Source of the DNA: an uncultured Algibacter sp.
GTDB taxonomy: Bacteria; Bacteroidota; Bacteroidia; Flavobacteriales; Flavobacteriaceae
Direction: 5' to 3'
Assembly (NCBI RefSeq): GCF_905480415.1
Contig: NZ_CAJQQI010000100.1
Coordinates: 1 to 38,719 of the forward strand
Length of the DNA: 38,719 bases
Shown: positions 9,742-18,181 of the stretch, piece after piece
How the letters are laid out: each line of letters starts with the position of its first letter
Position numbering within the stretch: the first letter of the stretch is position 1
Translations under genes and position numbers: made by a program
Notes under the pieces: model-generated
The model's input: the letters and a program-made list of their open reading frames with translations, nothing else
What the model was told of the DNA's origin: nothing
Database searches by the model: none

Positions 9742-12700
9742 TTAGAATGTTAAATTAAGGTTCAGACCTATGCTTCTTGTTGATGGAAGCCCTAAAACAT
9801 CTACACCTTGTAACGAATTCCCTGTACTTAGAGATACATTAGGATCATGTGGTGCATCTTTGTGGAAGAAAAACAAATTGTTTCCTATTAAAGATGCTTT
9901 AATTCTTGAAAAGAATGAATTTTCTGCAAGATTAAAGTTATATCCCAAAGCAAATTCTGCTAATCTAACATTAGTTGCGCTATAAATATATTCTCCAGTA
10001 AAGCCATTTCTACCACCTACTTTTCCATAATAATCTTGTGCAGACATTGTGGTAGCAGCACCATCAACTTGCACATTTACAGTACCATTTGAAGTTTCTC
10101 TAGAAGAGTTGTTACTAAATCCTTCAACAATAGCCTCAGTCATACTCATAGTTTCGCCACCGAATTTTCCGTCAATTAAGAAATCTACTGTAAAGTTTTT
10201 ATACTCAAAAGAGTTGTTCCAACCTAAGGTAAAATCAGGATTAGCGTTCCCTACTTTTGTTAAACCATCAATAGTATTATCATCATTTGCTATAACAGCA
10301 TCACCTTCAATAATTGGCAAGCCATCTGCATTGCGTCTTACTACTTGAGCATAAATATCACCAAACGAACCACCTTCGACTAAGTAAGATCCGAATGTGT
10401 TTACACCTTTGCTAGATAGGGTGAAAAATTCAGGTTCAATTAAACCTTCTAGTACTTGGCCATTATAGATTTTTACAATCTTATTTTTGTTAGATGCGAA
10501 ATTTACAGTTGTCGTCCATTTTAAATCTTCATTTTGAACAGGGATAGCGAACGCAGATATCTCAATACCTGTATTTGAAATTTCTCCTGAATTCAAGTAT
10601 GCTTGGGCTGCTCCAATAATAGATGTAGAAGTTGAAAATGGATAATATTGATCTACTGTTTTAGTGTTATAGTATCCTAAATCAATACCTATTCTATTAT
10701 TATTAAATTTCCATTCTGTACCAATTTCAAAAGACTTTTGTCTTTCTGGTTTAGGCGTAGAACCAGGGAAAGGTCGTATTGGACTTTGTGAATTTACACC
10801 ACCACCACCAAAAATGATAGTGTTGTTAGGAGCTATTTGATCAGCTGCAAATCCATTTCCTACTTCTGCATAAGATGCTCTTAATTTAGCAAACGAAACA
10901 TTTTTTGGTAATTCAAATATTTCACTTAAAATACCTGTTACACCCACTGATGGGTAAAAGAATGAATTGTTTACTGCAGGCAATGTAGAAGTCCAATCGT
11001 TTCTTGCTGTTAAATCAATAAATACTCTGTCATTAAAGCCTATTGTAGCACTTGCAAAAACAGAGTTAACTCGAGTTTCTAAAGATCTTTGAGTTAAATT
11101 CACAGCAGGGTTACCATTAAAGTTTTGATACGCAAATACGTTTGCAAATTGCAAACCGCCGTTAGTTCCAGAATCAGCAACTAGAGACTCTGTAGTATTA
11201 CGTGTAGTACTTGTTCCTATTATTGCTGAAACAGACGTAGTCTCATTAATTTGAGTATTTATATTTGCAATAACATCACCGTATAATTGTGTAAAGTCAG
11301 TTTCGTTTACAATATATCTACCATTTAAAGGTGCTAAAGTAGCTTCAGTTGTAGCGTAGACCTTTTTTTCATAGCTAAGTTGAGATTTATCATATGTTCC
11401 TCTTGTTTGAAGAGAAAGCCAATCATTTATTTTGAAATTTAAATTTAAAGATGCTACTAATTTATTATTGACATCTTTACCTACATTGCGATTAATAATC
11501 CAATATGGATTTTGTTCAATATCAGATGTTCCTCTAAACCAACGTTGCGCCATTATATTTCTATTAGGGTCTAAAGCTTCAAAATTTGAATAGTCTGATA
11601 AACTTTCTGAAGCCGACTCAAAAGCATAAGCCCCAACTAGTGGGTTAAAATACAATCCGGAAACCGGTCTGTTTTTTATATTTTGCGTAGACGCCATTAC
11701 ACTCGCATTTGCAGTTACCTTACCATCAAAAAATTGAGCAGTTTCTCTAACATTAAATGTATGTTGCTTTAATTCATTTGTTGGCAATACCCCTTCTGAA
11801 AATGTATTACTATAAGAAAAATAAGTTTGTGCATTTTCTGTTCCACCAGATGCAGATATTGAGTTAATACTTGTAAAACCAGTGGTTAAGAAATCATCAA
11901 TATTATTTTGTGTAGTACTATTAAAATCCATAGCGTAAGCAGCACTATCAACTGTCAGGTTTGATGAGAAATCAACCTTAAAACTCCCGGATTTCCCTTT
12001 TTTAGTAGTAATTAATATTACACCATTTAGACCAGCACTACCATATAAGGCAGATGCAGATGCTCCTTTTAAAACTGTTAAAGATTCGATGTCATCTGGG
12101 TTTATTAAAGATAAAGCATCACCGCCATCACGGTTACCTCCACTAGCATCGCCGAAAGTATCACTTGGCTGGCCAGATGTTGGATTAGATAATGGCACAC
12201 CATCAATAACGTACAAGGGTTGATTATTTCCTATTGAAGAGTTACCTCTTAATGTCACCTTAACAGATCCACCAGCACCTGATGCACTTCTTGAAACAGC
12301 AACACCAGCTACCTTACCAGACAAACTGTTAACAGGGTTGGTTTGTCTAACCTTGTTTAATTCATCAGCATTAATGTCCTGAGCTGCGTAAGTTAATGAT
12401 TTTCTACTTTTCTTAATACCAAGCGCTGTAATAACAACCTCACTAAGTTGCTCAGCGTCCTCTTCTAATTGTGCGTTAATCACACTCGAGTTACCAACAG
12501 TTATCTGAATCGCTGTCATCCCTACATAAGAAAAATTTAATATGTCTCCAACGGAAGCTGTAATTGAATAATTGCCGTCAAAATCTGTTTGGGCACCATT
12601 AGAGGTCCCTTGTACAATAACATTCACTCCAGGAAGAGGGATGCCATCGGTTTTTGAAGTTACTGTTCCGGTTATACTTTTTTCCTGAGCAAAAGAAATT

Positions 12701-12756
12701 TGCATAATTAAAAGTAAAAAAGAAAACAAGAAGAGTGTTCGTAAGTTTTGTTTCAT
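9742..12756 (-). CDS. SusC/RagA-family TonB-dependent outer-membrane transporter
   Basis: A beta-barrel importer of about 1004 residues. From ATG 12756 it begins MKQNLRTLFLFSFLLL, a clean signal peptide ending ISFAQ. An in-frame ATG at 12798 would add 14 polar residues in front and is less likely. After the signal comes a carboxypeptidase-D-regulatory-like domain (SITGTVTSKTDG ... YVGM). The plug follows, with VVITALGIKKSRK, PLYVIDGVPL and the hallmark VLKGASASALYGSAGLNGVILITTKKGK split across about residues 225-255. The 22-strand barrel ends in LNLNLTF, with the terminal aromatic residue needed for assembly. It works with the SusD-like protein encoded 11 bp downstream and draws energy through TonB-ExbBD. 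First gene of the minus-strand amino-sugar operon. Confidence 0.96.
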   Translation of the reverse strand: MKQNLRTLFLFSFLLLIMQISFAQEKSITGTVTSKTDGIPLPGVNVIVQGTSNGAQTDFDGNYSITASVGDILNFSYVGMTAIQITVGNSSVINAQLEEDAEQLSEVVITALGIKKSRKSLTYAAQDINADELNKVRQTNPVNSLSGKVAGVAVSRSASGAGGSVKVTLRGNSSIGNNQPLYVIDGVPLSNPTSGQPSDTFGDASGGNRDGGDALSLINPDDIESLTVLKGASASALYGSAGLNGVILITTKKGKSGSFKVDFSSNLTVDSAAYAMDFNSTTQNNIDDFLTTGFTSINSISASGGTENAQTYFSYSNTFSEGVLPTNELKQHTFNVRETAQFFDGKVTANASVMASTQNIKNRPVSGLYFNPLVGAYAFESASESLSDYSNFEALDPNRNIMAQRWFRGTSDIEQNPYWIINRNVGKDVNNKLVASLNLNFKINDWLSLQTRGTYDKSQLSYEKKVYATTEATLAPLNGRYIVNETDFTQLYGDVIANINTQINETTSVSAIIGTSTTRNTTESLVADSGTNGGLQFANVFAYQNFNGNPAVNLTQRSLETRVNSVFASATIGFNDRVFIDLTARNDWTSTLPAVNNSFFYPSVGVTGILSEIFELPKNVSFAKLRASYAEVGNGFAADQIAPNNTIIFGGGGVNSQSPIRPFPGSTPKPERQKSFEIGTEWKFNNNRIGIDLGYYNTKTVDQYYPFSTSTSIIGAAQAYLNSGEISNTGIEISAFAIPVQNEDLKWTTTVNFASNKNKIVKIYNGQVLEGLIEPEFFTLSSKGVNTFGSYLVEGGSFGDIYAQVVRRNADGLPIIEGDAVIANDDNTIDGLTKVGNANPDFTLGWNNSFEYKNFTVDFLIDGKFGGETMSMTEAIVEGFSNNSSRETSNGTVNVQVDGAATTMSAQDYYGKVGGRNGFTGEYIYSATNVRLAEFALGYNFNLAENSFFSRIKASLIGNNLFFFHKDAPHDPNVSLSTGNSLQGVDVLGLPSTRSIGLNLNLTF

Positions 12757-12875
12757 AATTTGATTATTTTGTTTTTTTAGTTTAGCCAAACTATTCATAA
12801 TCAGAATAATTTAAAAAAATATTATATAAACTGCATCATTTTGCACATAGACGGCATTTTATGTTCGATAAGTGA

Positions 12876-12900
12876 TTTGGCCAAAATAAACTATTGCCAA
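12876..12900. promoter_or_regulatory. Inverted repeat, candidate operator between susC and the kinase gene
   Basis: TTGGC (12877-12881) is repeated inverted as GCCAA (12896-12900) with 14 bp between. Its left half is also part of a perfect 10-bp palindrome TTTGGCCAAA (12876-12885). It lies in the 240-bp space between the divergent susC and two-component genes, where a regulator would be expected. The bound protein is unknown. Confidence 0.4.
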
Positions 12901-12912
12901 TTTAATTGTTAG

Positions 12913-12931
12913 TTAGTGAATATATCACTAA
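12913..12931. promoter_or_regulatory. Perfect 7-bp inverted repeat, candidate operator
   Basis: TTAGTGA and TCACTAA flank a 5-bp AT spacer. The symmetry suggests a dimeric DNA-binding protein. It is 13 bp from the TTGGC/GCCAA repeat and could control susC, the kinase gene or both. It does not look like the direct repeats usual for LytTR regulators. Confidence 0.4.
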
Positions 12932-13036
12932 AATTGCTATAGATTAATAGGGTTTTAGTAATGAAAATCTCATAAAATTAAAATTATTTCAATATTTAAC
13001 AGAAAAATAGGTGATACAATTCCAATCAAATATCAT

Positions 13037-14029
13037 GTGATATTTTGGTTGAGTTATTTCGTTTTTAACATTGTGCGATGGGGAAGTTATTTTGACGACT
13101 ACTGGTATTCTTTAAAATCTAATTTAGTAGAATTTCCAATTCACATTATAGTAATTTACATAAATGTCTATTATTTGATTCCAAAATTTATACTTCGGAA
13201 GAAATATCGGACTTATGTCTTTTTGTTGCTTCTTATGTTAATTATGGTATATTTAGTTAGAACAGGTCTGAATTACCTTTTGGTAACAAAAGATATTTGG
13301 CCAGAGGCAGAGGACCCTGCAAAGTTTATGGAGCTAAATCACATAATAGCCGTGGTGCTGGGTGAATTGTATGTTATTGGTTTTGTTTCAGCTATTAAGC
13401 TAGTCTTAGATTGGGCTATTGAAAAACGAAGAAATGAAGATTTAGCAAAACTGCAAATGAGCACGGAGCTTAAATATTTACGCACACAAATTCAACCTCA
13501 TTTCTTTTTTAACACCTTAAATAATTTATATGCATTAACTTTAAAAAAATCTGATAATGCTCCAAGATTGGTTATTAAGTTATCCAATATGATGCAATAT
13601 ATTTTGTACGAAGTAAAAAGCTCCAAAGCTAGTTTACTTAAGGAAATAGGTCATATTAATAATTTTATTGATATTGAACGTTTAAGATTTGATGATAAAG
13701 TGGATTCTGAAATGGATATTACTGGAAATATTGAGGATGTTATTGTGCCACCTTTATTATTTCTTTCCTTTGTTGAAAATTGTTTTAAACATGGGATGAA
13801 AGAGAACGATAATTTAAGAATAAATATGAGTTTTGATATTTCAAATAATGGCTATTTGGAATTTACTTTAGTTAACAGTTTTAATCCAAAAAAAACTCAA
13901 GATGATAGTATTGGAATTGGTAACGAAAATGCAAAACGACGATTAAAATTATTATTCTCGAATAATTATATTTTAGACTCTAAAATAGAGGGCGAAAACT
14001 ATAAACTGTTCCTAAAAATTCCTGTTTGA
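13037..14029 (+). CDS. LytS/YehU-type membrane sensor histidine kinase
   Basis: About 330 residues from GTG 13037. Three or four membrane helices fill the first ~135 residues (VIFWLSYFVFNIV, FPIHIIVIYINVYYL, YVFLLLLMLIMVYLV, a segment near ELYVIGFVSAIKLVL). The His_kinase (PF06580) region follows, with the phosphoacceptor H155 in RTQIQPHFFFNTLNNLYAL, then an ATPase part with PPLLFLSFVENCFKHG (N box) and SIGIGNENAKRRL (G box). No periplasmic sensor domain is evident. Its stop overlaps the regulator's ATG by one base (TGATG). The GTG is the only normal start in the frame, yet family-like sequence (IPIKYH) continues upstream of it, so the true start is uncertain. It probably senses or relays the state of the divergent susC operon. 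Confidence 0.9.
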   Translation: MIFWLSYFVFNIVRWGSYFDDYWYSLKSNLVEFPIHIIVIYINVYYLIPKFILRKKYRTYVFLLLLMLIMVYLVRTGLNYLLVTKDIWPEAEDPAKFMELNHIIAVVLGELYVIGFVSAIKLVLDWAIEKRRNEDLAKLQMSTELKYLRTQIQPHFFFNTLNNLYALTLKKSDNAPRLVIKLSNMMQYILYEVKSSKASLLKEIGHINNFIDIERLRFDDKVDSEMDITGNIEDVIVPPLLFLSFVENCFKHGMKENDNLRINMSFDISNNGYLEFTLVNSFNPKKTQDDSIGIGNENAKRRLKLLFSNNYILDSKIEGENYKLFLKIPV

Positions 14030-14757
14030 TGAAAATTAAGTGCATTATAATTGATGATGAACCCTTAGCAATATCAGTGATTGAAAATCATTTAAAAAAC
14101 TTTGATCATGTTGAAATTGTTGAGACATTTAATAACCCCCTAAAAGCGTATCGTATTTTGGAACAAGAAAAAATAGATCTTATTTTTCTTGACATTAATA
14201 TGCCACAAATGACGGGTTTTGCATTTATAGGGAACTTGAGTCATAAACCTTTAATTGTTATTACAACTGCCTATCGAGAATATGCTGTAAAAAGCTTCGA
14301 GCTTAATATTTTAGATTATTTGGTTAAACCTATTCCTTTCAATCGGTTTTTAAAAACTATAAATAAGGTGTATCAACAAATTTATGTTAGTAATTCTTCT
14401 ACAGATGTTAGTTTACAACAAGAACCACATATCTTTCTAAAAGTCAATAAAAAGCTAATCAAAATAAACCTAAATGATATCCTTTATATAGAAAGCCTTA
14501 AAGACTATATTAAAGTCATTACTACTATAGGAGATTATGTAGTACATAAATCGCTTACTGCTATAACCGAAGAATTGCCTCAATCAAATTTTATACGTAT
14601 TCATCGGTCTTATACTATTTCAATTAATAAAGTTATTGCATTGGAAGGGAATACTGTTGAAATTTCAAATAGAAAGATTCCGATAGGACGAAACTACGTG
14701 AAACAAACAAAAGAGCGCATATTTAATATTAACGACAATAAAGAAAATAACAGCTAA
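14029..14757 (+). CDS. LytTR-family response regulator
   Basis: About 242 residues. The start is ATG 14029; a TTG just before it is also in frame but unneeded. Residues 1-120 are a receiver domain with acidic pocket D9-D10, phosphoacceptor D55 in LIFLDINMP, a Thr in VITTAYREYAVKSF, and Lys in LDYLVKP. Residues ~140-240 are a LytTR DNA-binding domain (FLKVNKKLIKINLNDILYIE, DYIKVITTIGDYVVHKSL, FIRIHRSYTISINKV, IPIGRNY). It is translationally coupled to the kinase gene and is the likely activator of the divergent amino-sugar operon and perhaps of the permease gene 22 bp downstream. The target is inferred from position. Confidence 0.94.
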   Translation: MKIKCIIIDDEPLAISVIENHLKNFDHVEIVETFNNPLKAYRILEQEKIDLIFLDINMPQMTGFAFIGNLSHKPLIVITTAYREYAVKSFELNILDYLVKPIPFNRFLKTINKVYQQIYVSNSSTDVSLQQEPHIFLKVNKKLIKINLNDILYIESLKDYIKVITTIGDYVVHKSLTAITEELPQSNFIRIHRSYTISINKVIALEGNTVEISNRKIPIGRNYVKQTKERIFNINDNKENNS

Positions 14758-14779
14758 CCATAAAATCACATAAATAATT

Positions 14780-16105
14780 ATGCCCAATACACAAGAAATA
14801 TCATCTAAAAACAAAACATTCATTCCTATACTTATTATAGCTGGATTATTTTTTATTTTCGGATTTGTTACATGGATAAATGGGGCTTTGATTCCATTCA
14901 TGAAAACCATAAATGAATTGACCGATGCGCAGTCCTATTTGGTTGCAACAGCTTCGTATATTTCGTTTGTTGTGATGGCGTTACCAGCATCGTATATTAT
15001 TAATAAAATAGGGTATAAAAAAGGAATGTCATTAGGTTTGATTATTATGGCTTTGGGAGCATTGATTTTTATTCCAGCTGCAGGCGCAAGAACTTATTGG
15101 ATGTTTTTAGCTGCCATTTTTATTCAAGGCGCAGGTATGACTTTATTGCAAACAGCATCTAATCCGTATATTACTATTTTAGGGCCTATAGAATCCGCAG
15201 CAAAGCGAATTGCTATAATGGGGATTGCCAATAAGGTGGCAGGAGCGTTAGGTTCAGTGATATTTGGAGCTATATTATTGTCAGGAATAGACGATATTAA
15301 ACAAAAACTAGATCTAGTTGATGCTACTGAAAAAGAAAGTTTATTAAATACTATGGCTGATAGTGTGGTAACTCCTTATATAGTTATGGCTATAGTGTTG
15401 TTTTTGCTGGGTATTTTAATTAGGAAAGCGCCTTTACCACATGTAGAAGCTGATCCAATAAAAGCTTCAGAAACAGGAGGGAAAACAAAATCAAGTATTT
15501 TTCAATTTCCACATTTATGGTTGGGAGTTTTAGCGCTGTTTGTTTACGTAGGTGTTGAGGTTATTGCTGGAGATACTATTATTTCATATGGTATTTCACT
15601 TGATATTCCTGTAGAGCAAGCCAAATTTTTCACATTGTTTACGCTCATGGCTATGGTGGTAACCTATGCTTTAGGCGTATTTTTAATCCCTAAATATATA
15701 AGTCAAGCCTTTGCTTTAAAATTTAGTGCTGTTTTTGGAATCGTTTTATCATTTTGTATAGTGTTTACTAATGGTTTCACTTCGGTTCTTCTTGTAGCTT
15801 CTCTAGGGTTTGCGAATGCTTTAGTATGGCCAGCTATTTGGCCTTTAGCGTTAACCGGCTTAGGTAAATTTACTAAAACAGCATCAGCTTTATTAATTAT
15901 GGCTATTTCAGGAGGCGCTATTTTGCCCTTATTATACGGAAAATTAGTTGATGTAAAAAAAGAACAATTGATTGAAACTGGTCTTGATACTATTGCTGCA
16001 ACCATTGATTCGGCAACTTTTGGATACTGGGTTTTATTACCGTGTTATATTATCATATTTTATTATGCCTTTTGGGGTCATAAAGTTGGTTTAAAGAGTA
16101 CATAA
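14780..16105 (+). CDS. nagP: FucP/GluP-family sugar:proton symporter, probable GlcNAc permease
   Basis: A 441-residue inner-membrane protein with 12 hydrophobic segments of the major facilitator superfamily. The family signature is near the N-terminus: LFFIFGFVTWINGALIPF, LVATASYISFVVMALPASYI and AGMTLLQTASNPYITILGP. The second half begins near residue 240 (FPHLWLGVLALFVYVGVEV). Relatives carry fucose, glucose/galactose or GlcNAc (NagP). Because all flanking genes process GlcNAc, transport of GlcNAc from periplasm to cytoplasm is the best guess, matching a kinase-dependent rather than PTS route. It follows the response regulator by 22 bp and probably shares its transcript. Confidence 0.88.
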   Translation: MPNTQEISSKNKTFIPILIIAGLFFIFGFVTWINGALIPFMKTINELTDAQSYLVATASYISFVVMALPASYIINKIGYKKGMSLGLIIMALGALIFIPAAGARTYWMFLAAIFIQGAGMTLLQTASNPYITILGPIESAAKRIAIMGIANKVAGALGSVIFGAILLSGIDDIKQKLDLVDATEKESLLNTMADSVVTPYIVMAIVLFLLGILIRKAPLPHVEADPIKASETGGKTKSSIFQFPHLWLGVLALFVYVGVEVIAGDTIISYGISLDIPVEQAKFFTLFTLMAMVVTYALGVFLIPKYISQAFALKFSAVFGIVLSFCIVFTNGFTSVLLVASLGFANALVWPAIWPLALTGLGKFTKTASALLIMAISGGAILPLLYGKLVDVKKEQLIETGLDTIAATIDSATFGYWVLLPCYIIIFYYAFWGHKVGLKST

Positions 16106-16126
16106 TTATATTCTTAAAACTAGACG

Positions 16127-17212
16127 GTGAGACAACGAATTGAATCTGTAGATATTTTAAGAGGTTTTACCATTGTTGCAATGATTTTGGTAAATACTCC
16201 AGGAGAGTGGGGTCATGTATATACGCCTTTATTGCATGCCGAATGGCATGGACTAACACCAACAGATTTAATATTCCCCTTTTTTTTATTCATTGTTGGA
16301 ATTTCAATTTATTTCGCATACAAGAATAAATCGAATAATAAATCCACTTATAAAAAAGTAGCAATTAGGAGTTTAAAACTGATTGGGTTAGGGTTGTTTC
16401 TAAATGCATTTTTACCTTATTTTCCTTTTGTTCAGGATTTTGAAACAATGAGACTTCCAGGTGTACTGCAAAGAATAGGAATTGTTTTTTTTATTTCATC
16501 TGTATTATACCTTAATTGTAATTGGAAAAGTTTATTAGGTATTTCAATTTTTATTTTAATTGGATATTGGTTATTTATGGCCTTCATACCTTTTCCAAAT
16601 GAAATAACATCGACTTTTGATAGAGCCTCAAATAATTGGGCTAATTATTTAGATCTAAATATTTTAGGGAAGCACATGTGGCAACAAGATTATGACCCCG
16701 AGGGTATTTTAAGTACAATTCCTGCAGTTGCAACCTGTATTTTAGGTGTTTTAATAGGTAAATTGTTAGATGGGCTTACTGAAATAAAATGGTTGTTTTT
16801 GGTTGCTTTAACATTGCTTGTTTCAGGCTATGCTTTCAATACAACTTTTCCAATAAATAAGGCAATTTGGAGTAGTAGTTTTGTTTTGGTAACGAGTGGC
16901 TGGGGAACTTTAATTATTGCTGTTATTTATTATCTAAAGGACATAAAACAATATAAATTCGGAACCATTTTTAAATATGTAGGTATGAACGCTATTACTA
17001 TTTATTTTTTGTCTAGTCTTATTTCTAAAACCATGTATTTGATAAAAATTGGAGAGGATAGTAATATCCATTCTTGGGTTTATAATACTGTATTTGTACA
17101 CGATTTTTTTAGCCTTAACCTTTCTTCTTTATTGTATGCGTTAGTTGTTGTTGTGTTTTATATGTTATTAGGTTATATAATGTATAAGAGAAAGATATTT
17201 ATAAAAGTATAG
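16127..17212 (+). CDS. DUF5009/HGSNAT-like membrane acyltransferase-family protein (NagX-like)
   Basis: A 361-residue protein starting at GTG 16127 with about 10 membrane helices. The N-terminus RIESVDILRGFTIVAMILVNTPGEW, split as seen, and LTPTDLIFPFFLFIVGISI are hallmarks of the COG4299 family, related to human heparan-alpha-glucosaminide N-acetyltransferase. The His in LLHAEWHGL corresponds in position to the conserved luminal region, but I cannot assign the active His with certainty. It ends the plus-strand cluster, 21 bp after the permease gene. Members called NagX occur in GlcNAc operons of other bacteria. Here it could acetylate or transport an amino sugar across the inner membrane; its reaction is not settled. 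Family assignment is firm, function is inference. Confidence 0.85.
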   Translation: MRQRIESVDILRGFTIVAMILVNTPGEWGHVYTPLLHAEWHGLTPTDLIFPFFLFIVGISIYFAYKNKSNNKSTYKKVAIRSLKLIGLGLFLNAFLPYFPFVQDFETMRLPGVLQRIGIVFFISSVLYLNCNWKSLLGISIFILIGYWLFMAFIPFPNEITSTFDRASNNWANYLDLNILGKHMWQQDYDPEGILSTIPAVATCILGVLIGKLLDGLTEIKWLFLVALTLLVSGYAFNTTFPINKAIWSSSFVLVTSGWGTLIIAVIYYLKDIKQYKFGTIFKYVGMNAITIYFLSSLISKTMYLIKIGEDSNIHSWVYNTVFVHDFFSLNLSSLLYALVVVVFYMLLGYIMYKRKIFIKV

Positions 17213-17334
17213 ATAAAAGAAAGGTTTGTTTCTCATTTAATCAAATTATTCCTCTTAATACGTTGTTTGCTAAGTATTTAAATACAGTTCTGTATTTGCG
17301 TTTTCTGAAACAGTATCTTTTATAGAAACCAATT

Positions 17335-18177
17335 TTAACAATTTAAAAATGAAATGATTTTATCTATAGCATCATTTAGATGTTCTGGTGAATCTTCTTT
17401 TTCCCAAGGATGTTGAGCTCCAAAAACATGGTTAGCACCTTTGATTGTTTCTAAACAACTATTTGTGTTCCAATTATGCAAAGTATGGGCTTCTTCAATT
17501 AAAACACTTGTATCAGCATCTCCATGAATAATTAAATATGGTATTTTCAAACGTGAAACAGCTCTTTTGATGGTAAGCCGTTCTTCGTTTGCAATATAAT
17601 TTTCATAAAACTGGTAAAAATGAGGCATTTGTTGTTTTGTTCGTCCGTTTACAACATATTTAACACCATCTTTTTTCCATTGATTTAAGTCGCCTGTTGT
17701 TGAGGTTCTTTTCCCAAAACTAGAAACACCTGCAAGGCTTATAACTTTTTTTATACGATTATCTTCTTCGGACTTTATTGTAACAATGCCGCCAGCTCTG
17801 CTATGACCTATTAAATTAATATGACTTAAATTAAGTTTATTTTCAAATTTTGTATTTGAAGATATCCAGTCCAAAACAGTTTCTAGATCATCTAATTCTT
17901 TTGTATAGTTATTATTTCCAAAAGCCTCTAAGTCTGGAAAGTCTATGGGCTGTTCAGCAGTTCCTCCGTTATGAGAAAAATTAAATTTGACAAAAAAGAA
18001 TCCAGCTTCAGCAAATGCCTTAGCCATCAAATCCCAAGCGCCCCAATCTTTAAAACCTTTGTAACCATGACAAAATATTACCACTGGTTTTGGAGTGTTA
18101 TTTTCTGTATAAAAAACATCCGTAATTATTGGTTTGTTGTGTTTTCCAGGAATGATAATATTTTTTGTAATAGTCAT
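17335..18177 (-). CDS. Alpha/beta hydrolase (dienelactone hydrolase-like)
   Basis: A 280-residue cytoplasmic protein with an alpha/beta hydrolase fold: VVIFCHGYKGFKDWG (oxyanion loop), nucleophile elbow GHSRAGG with S126, acid in IHGDADTSV, and His in KGANHVFG. There is no signal peptide. The substrate cannot be told from sequence; relatives are esterases or peptidases of the YqiA/BAAT type. It starts only 4 bp after the addB-like stop, so it is probably cotranscribed, though no functional link is obvious. Its end converges with the membrane acyltransferase gene. Confidence 0.88.
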   Translation of the reverse strand: MTITKNIIIPGKHNKPIITDVFYTENNTPKPVVIFCHGYKGFKDWGAWDLMAKAFAEAGFFFVKFNFSHNGGTAEQPIDFPDLEAFGNNNYTKELDDLETVLDWISSNTKFENKLNLSHINLIGHSRAGGIVTIKSEEDNRIKKVISLAGVSSFGKRTSTTGDLNQWKKDGVKYVVNGRTKQQMPHFYQFYENYIANEERLTIKRAVSRLKIPYLIIHGDADTSVLIEEAHTLHNWNTNSCLETIKGANHVFGAQHPWEKEDSPEHLNDAIDKIISFLNC

Positions 18178-18181
18178 AATA

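Noticed and set aside
10049-10348. 99-codon plus-strand frame
   Set aside because: It lies entirely inside the well-supported susC gene in antisense, with no recognisable domain or promoter.
12799-13036. tRNA or other RNA gene in the susC/kinase gap
   Set aside because: No cloverleaf-type pairing or CCA end; the symmetry seen there is better explained as operator sites.
15703-16005. 100-codon minus-strand frame inside the permease gene
   Set aside because: Antisense to transmembrane helices of the FucP-like permease; no family resemblance.
17280-17297. Hairpin between the convergent acyltransferase and hydrolase genes as a terminator
   Set aside because: The stem AAATACAG/CTGTATTT has almost no loop, is AT-rich and is not followed by a T-run; too weak to annotate.
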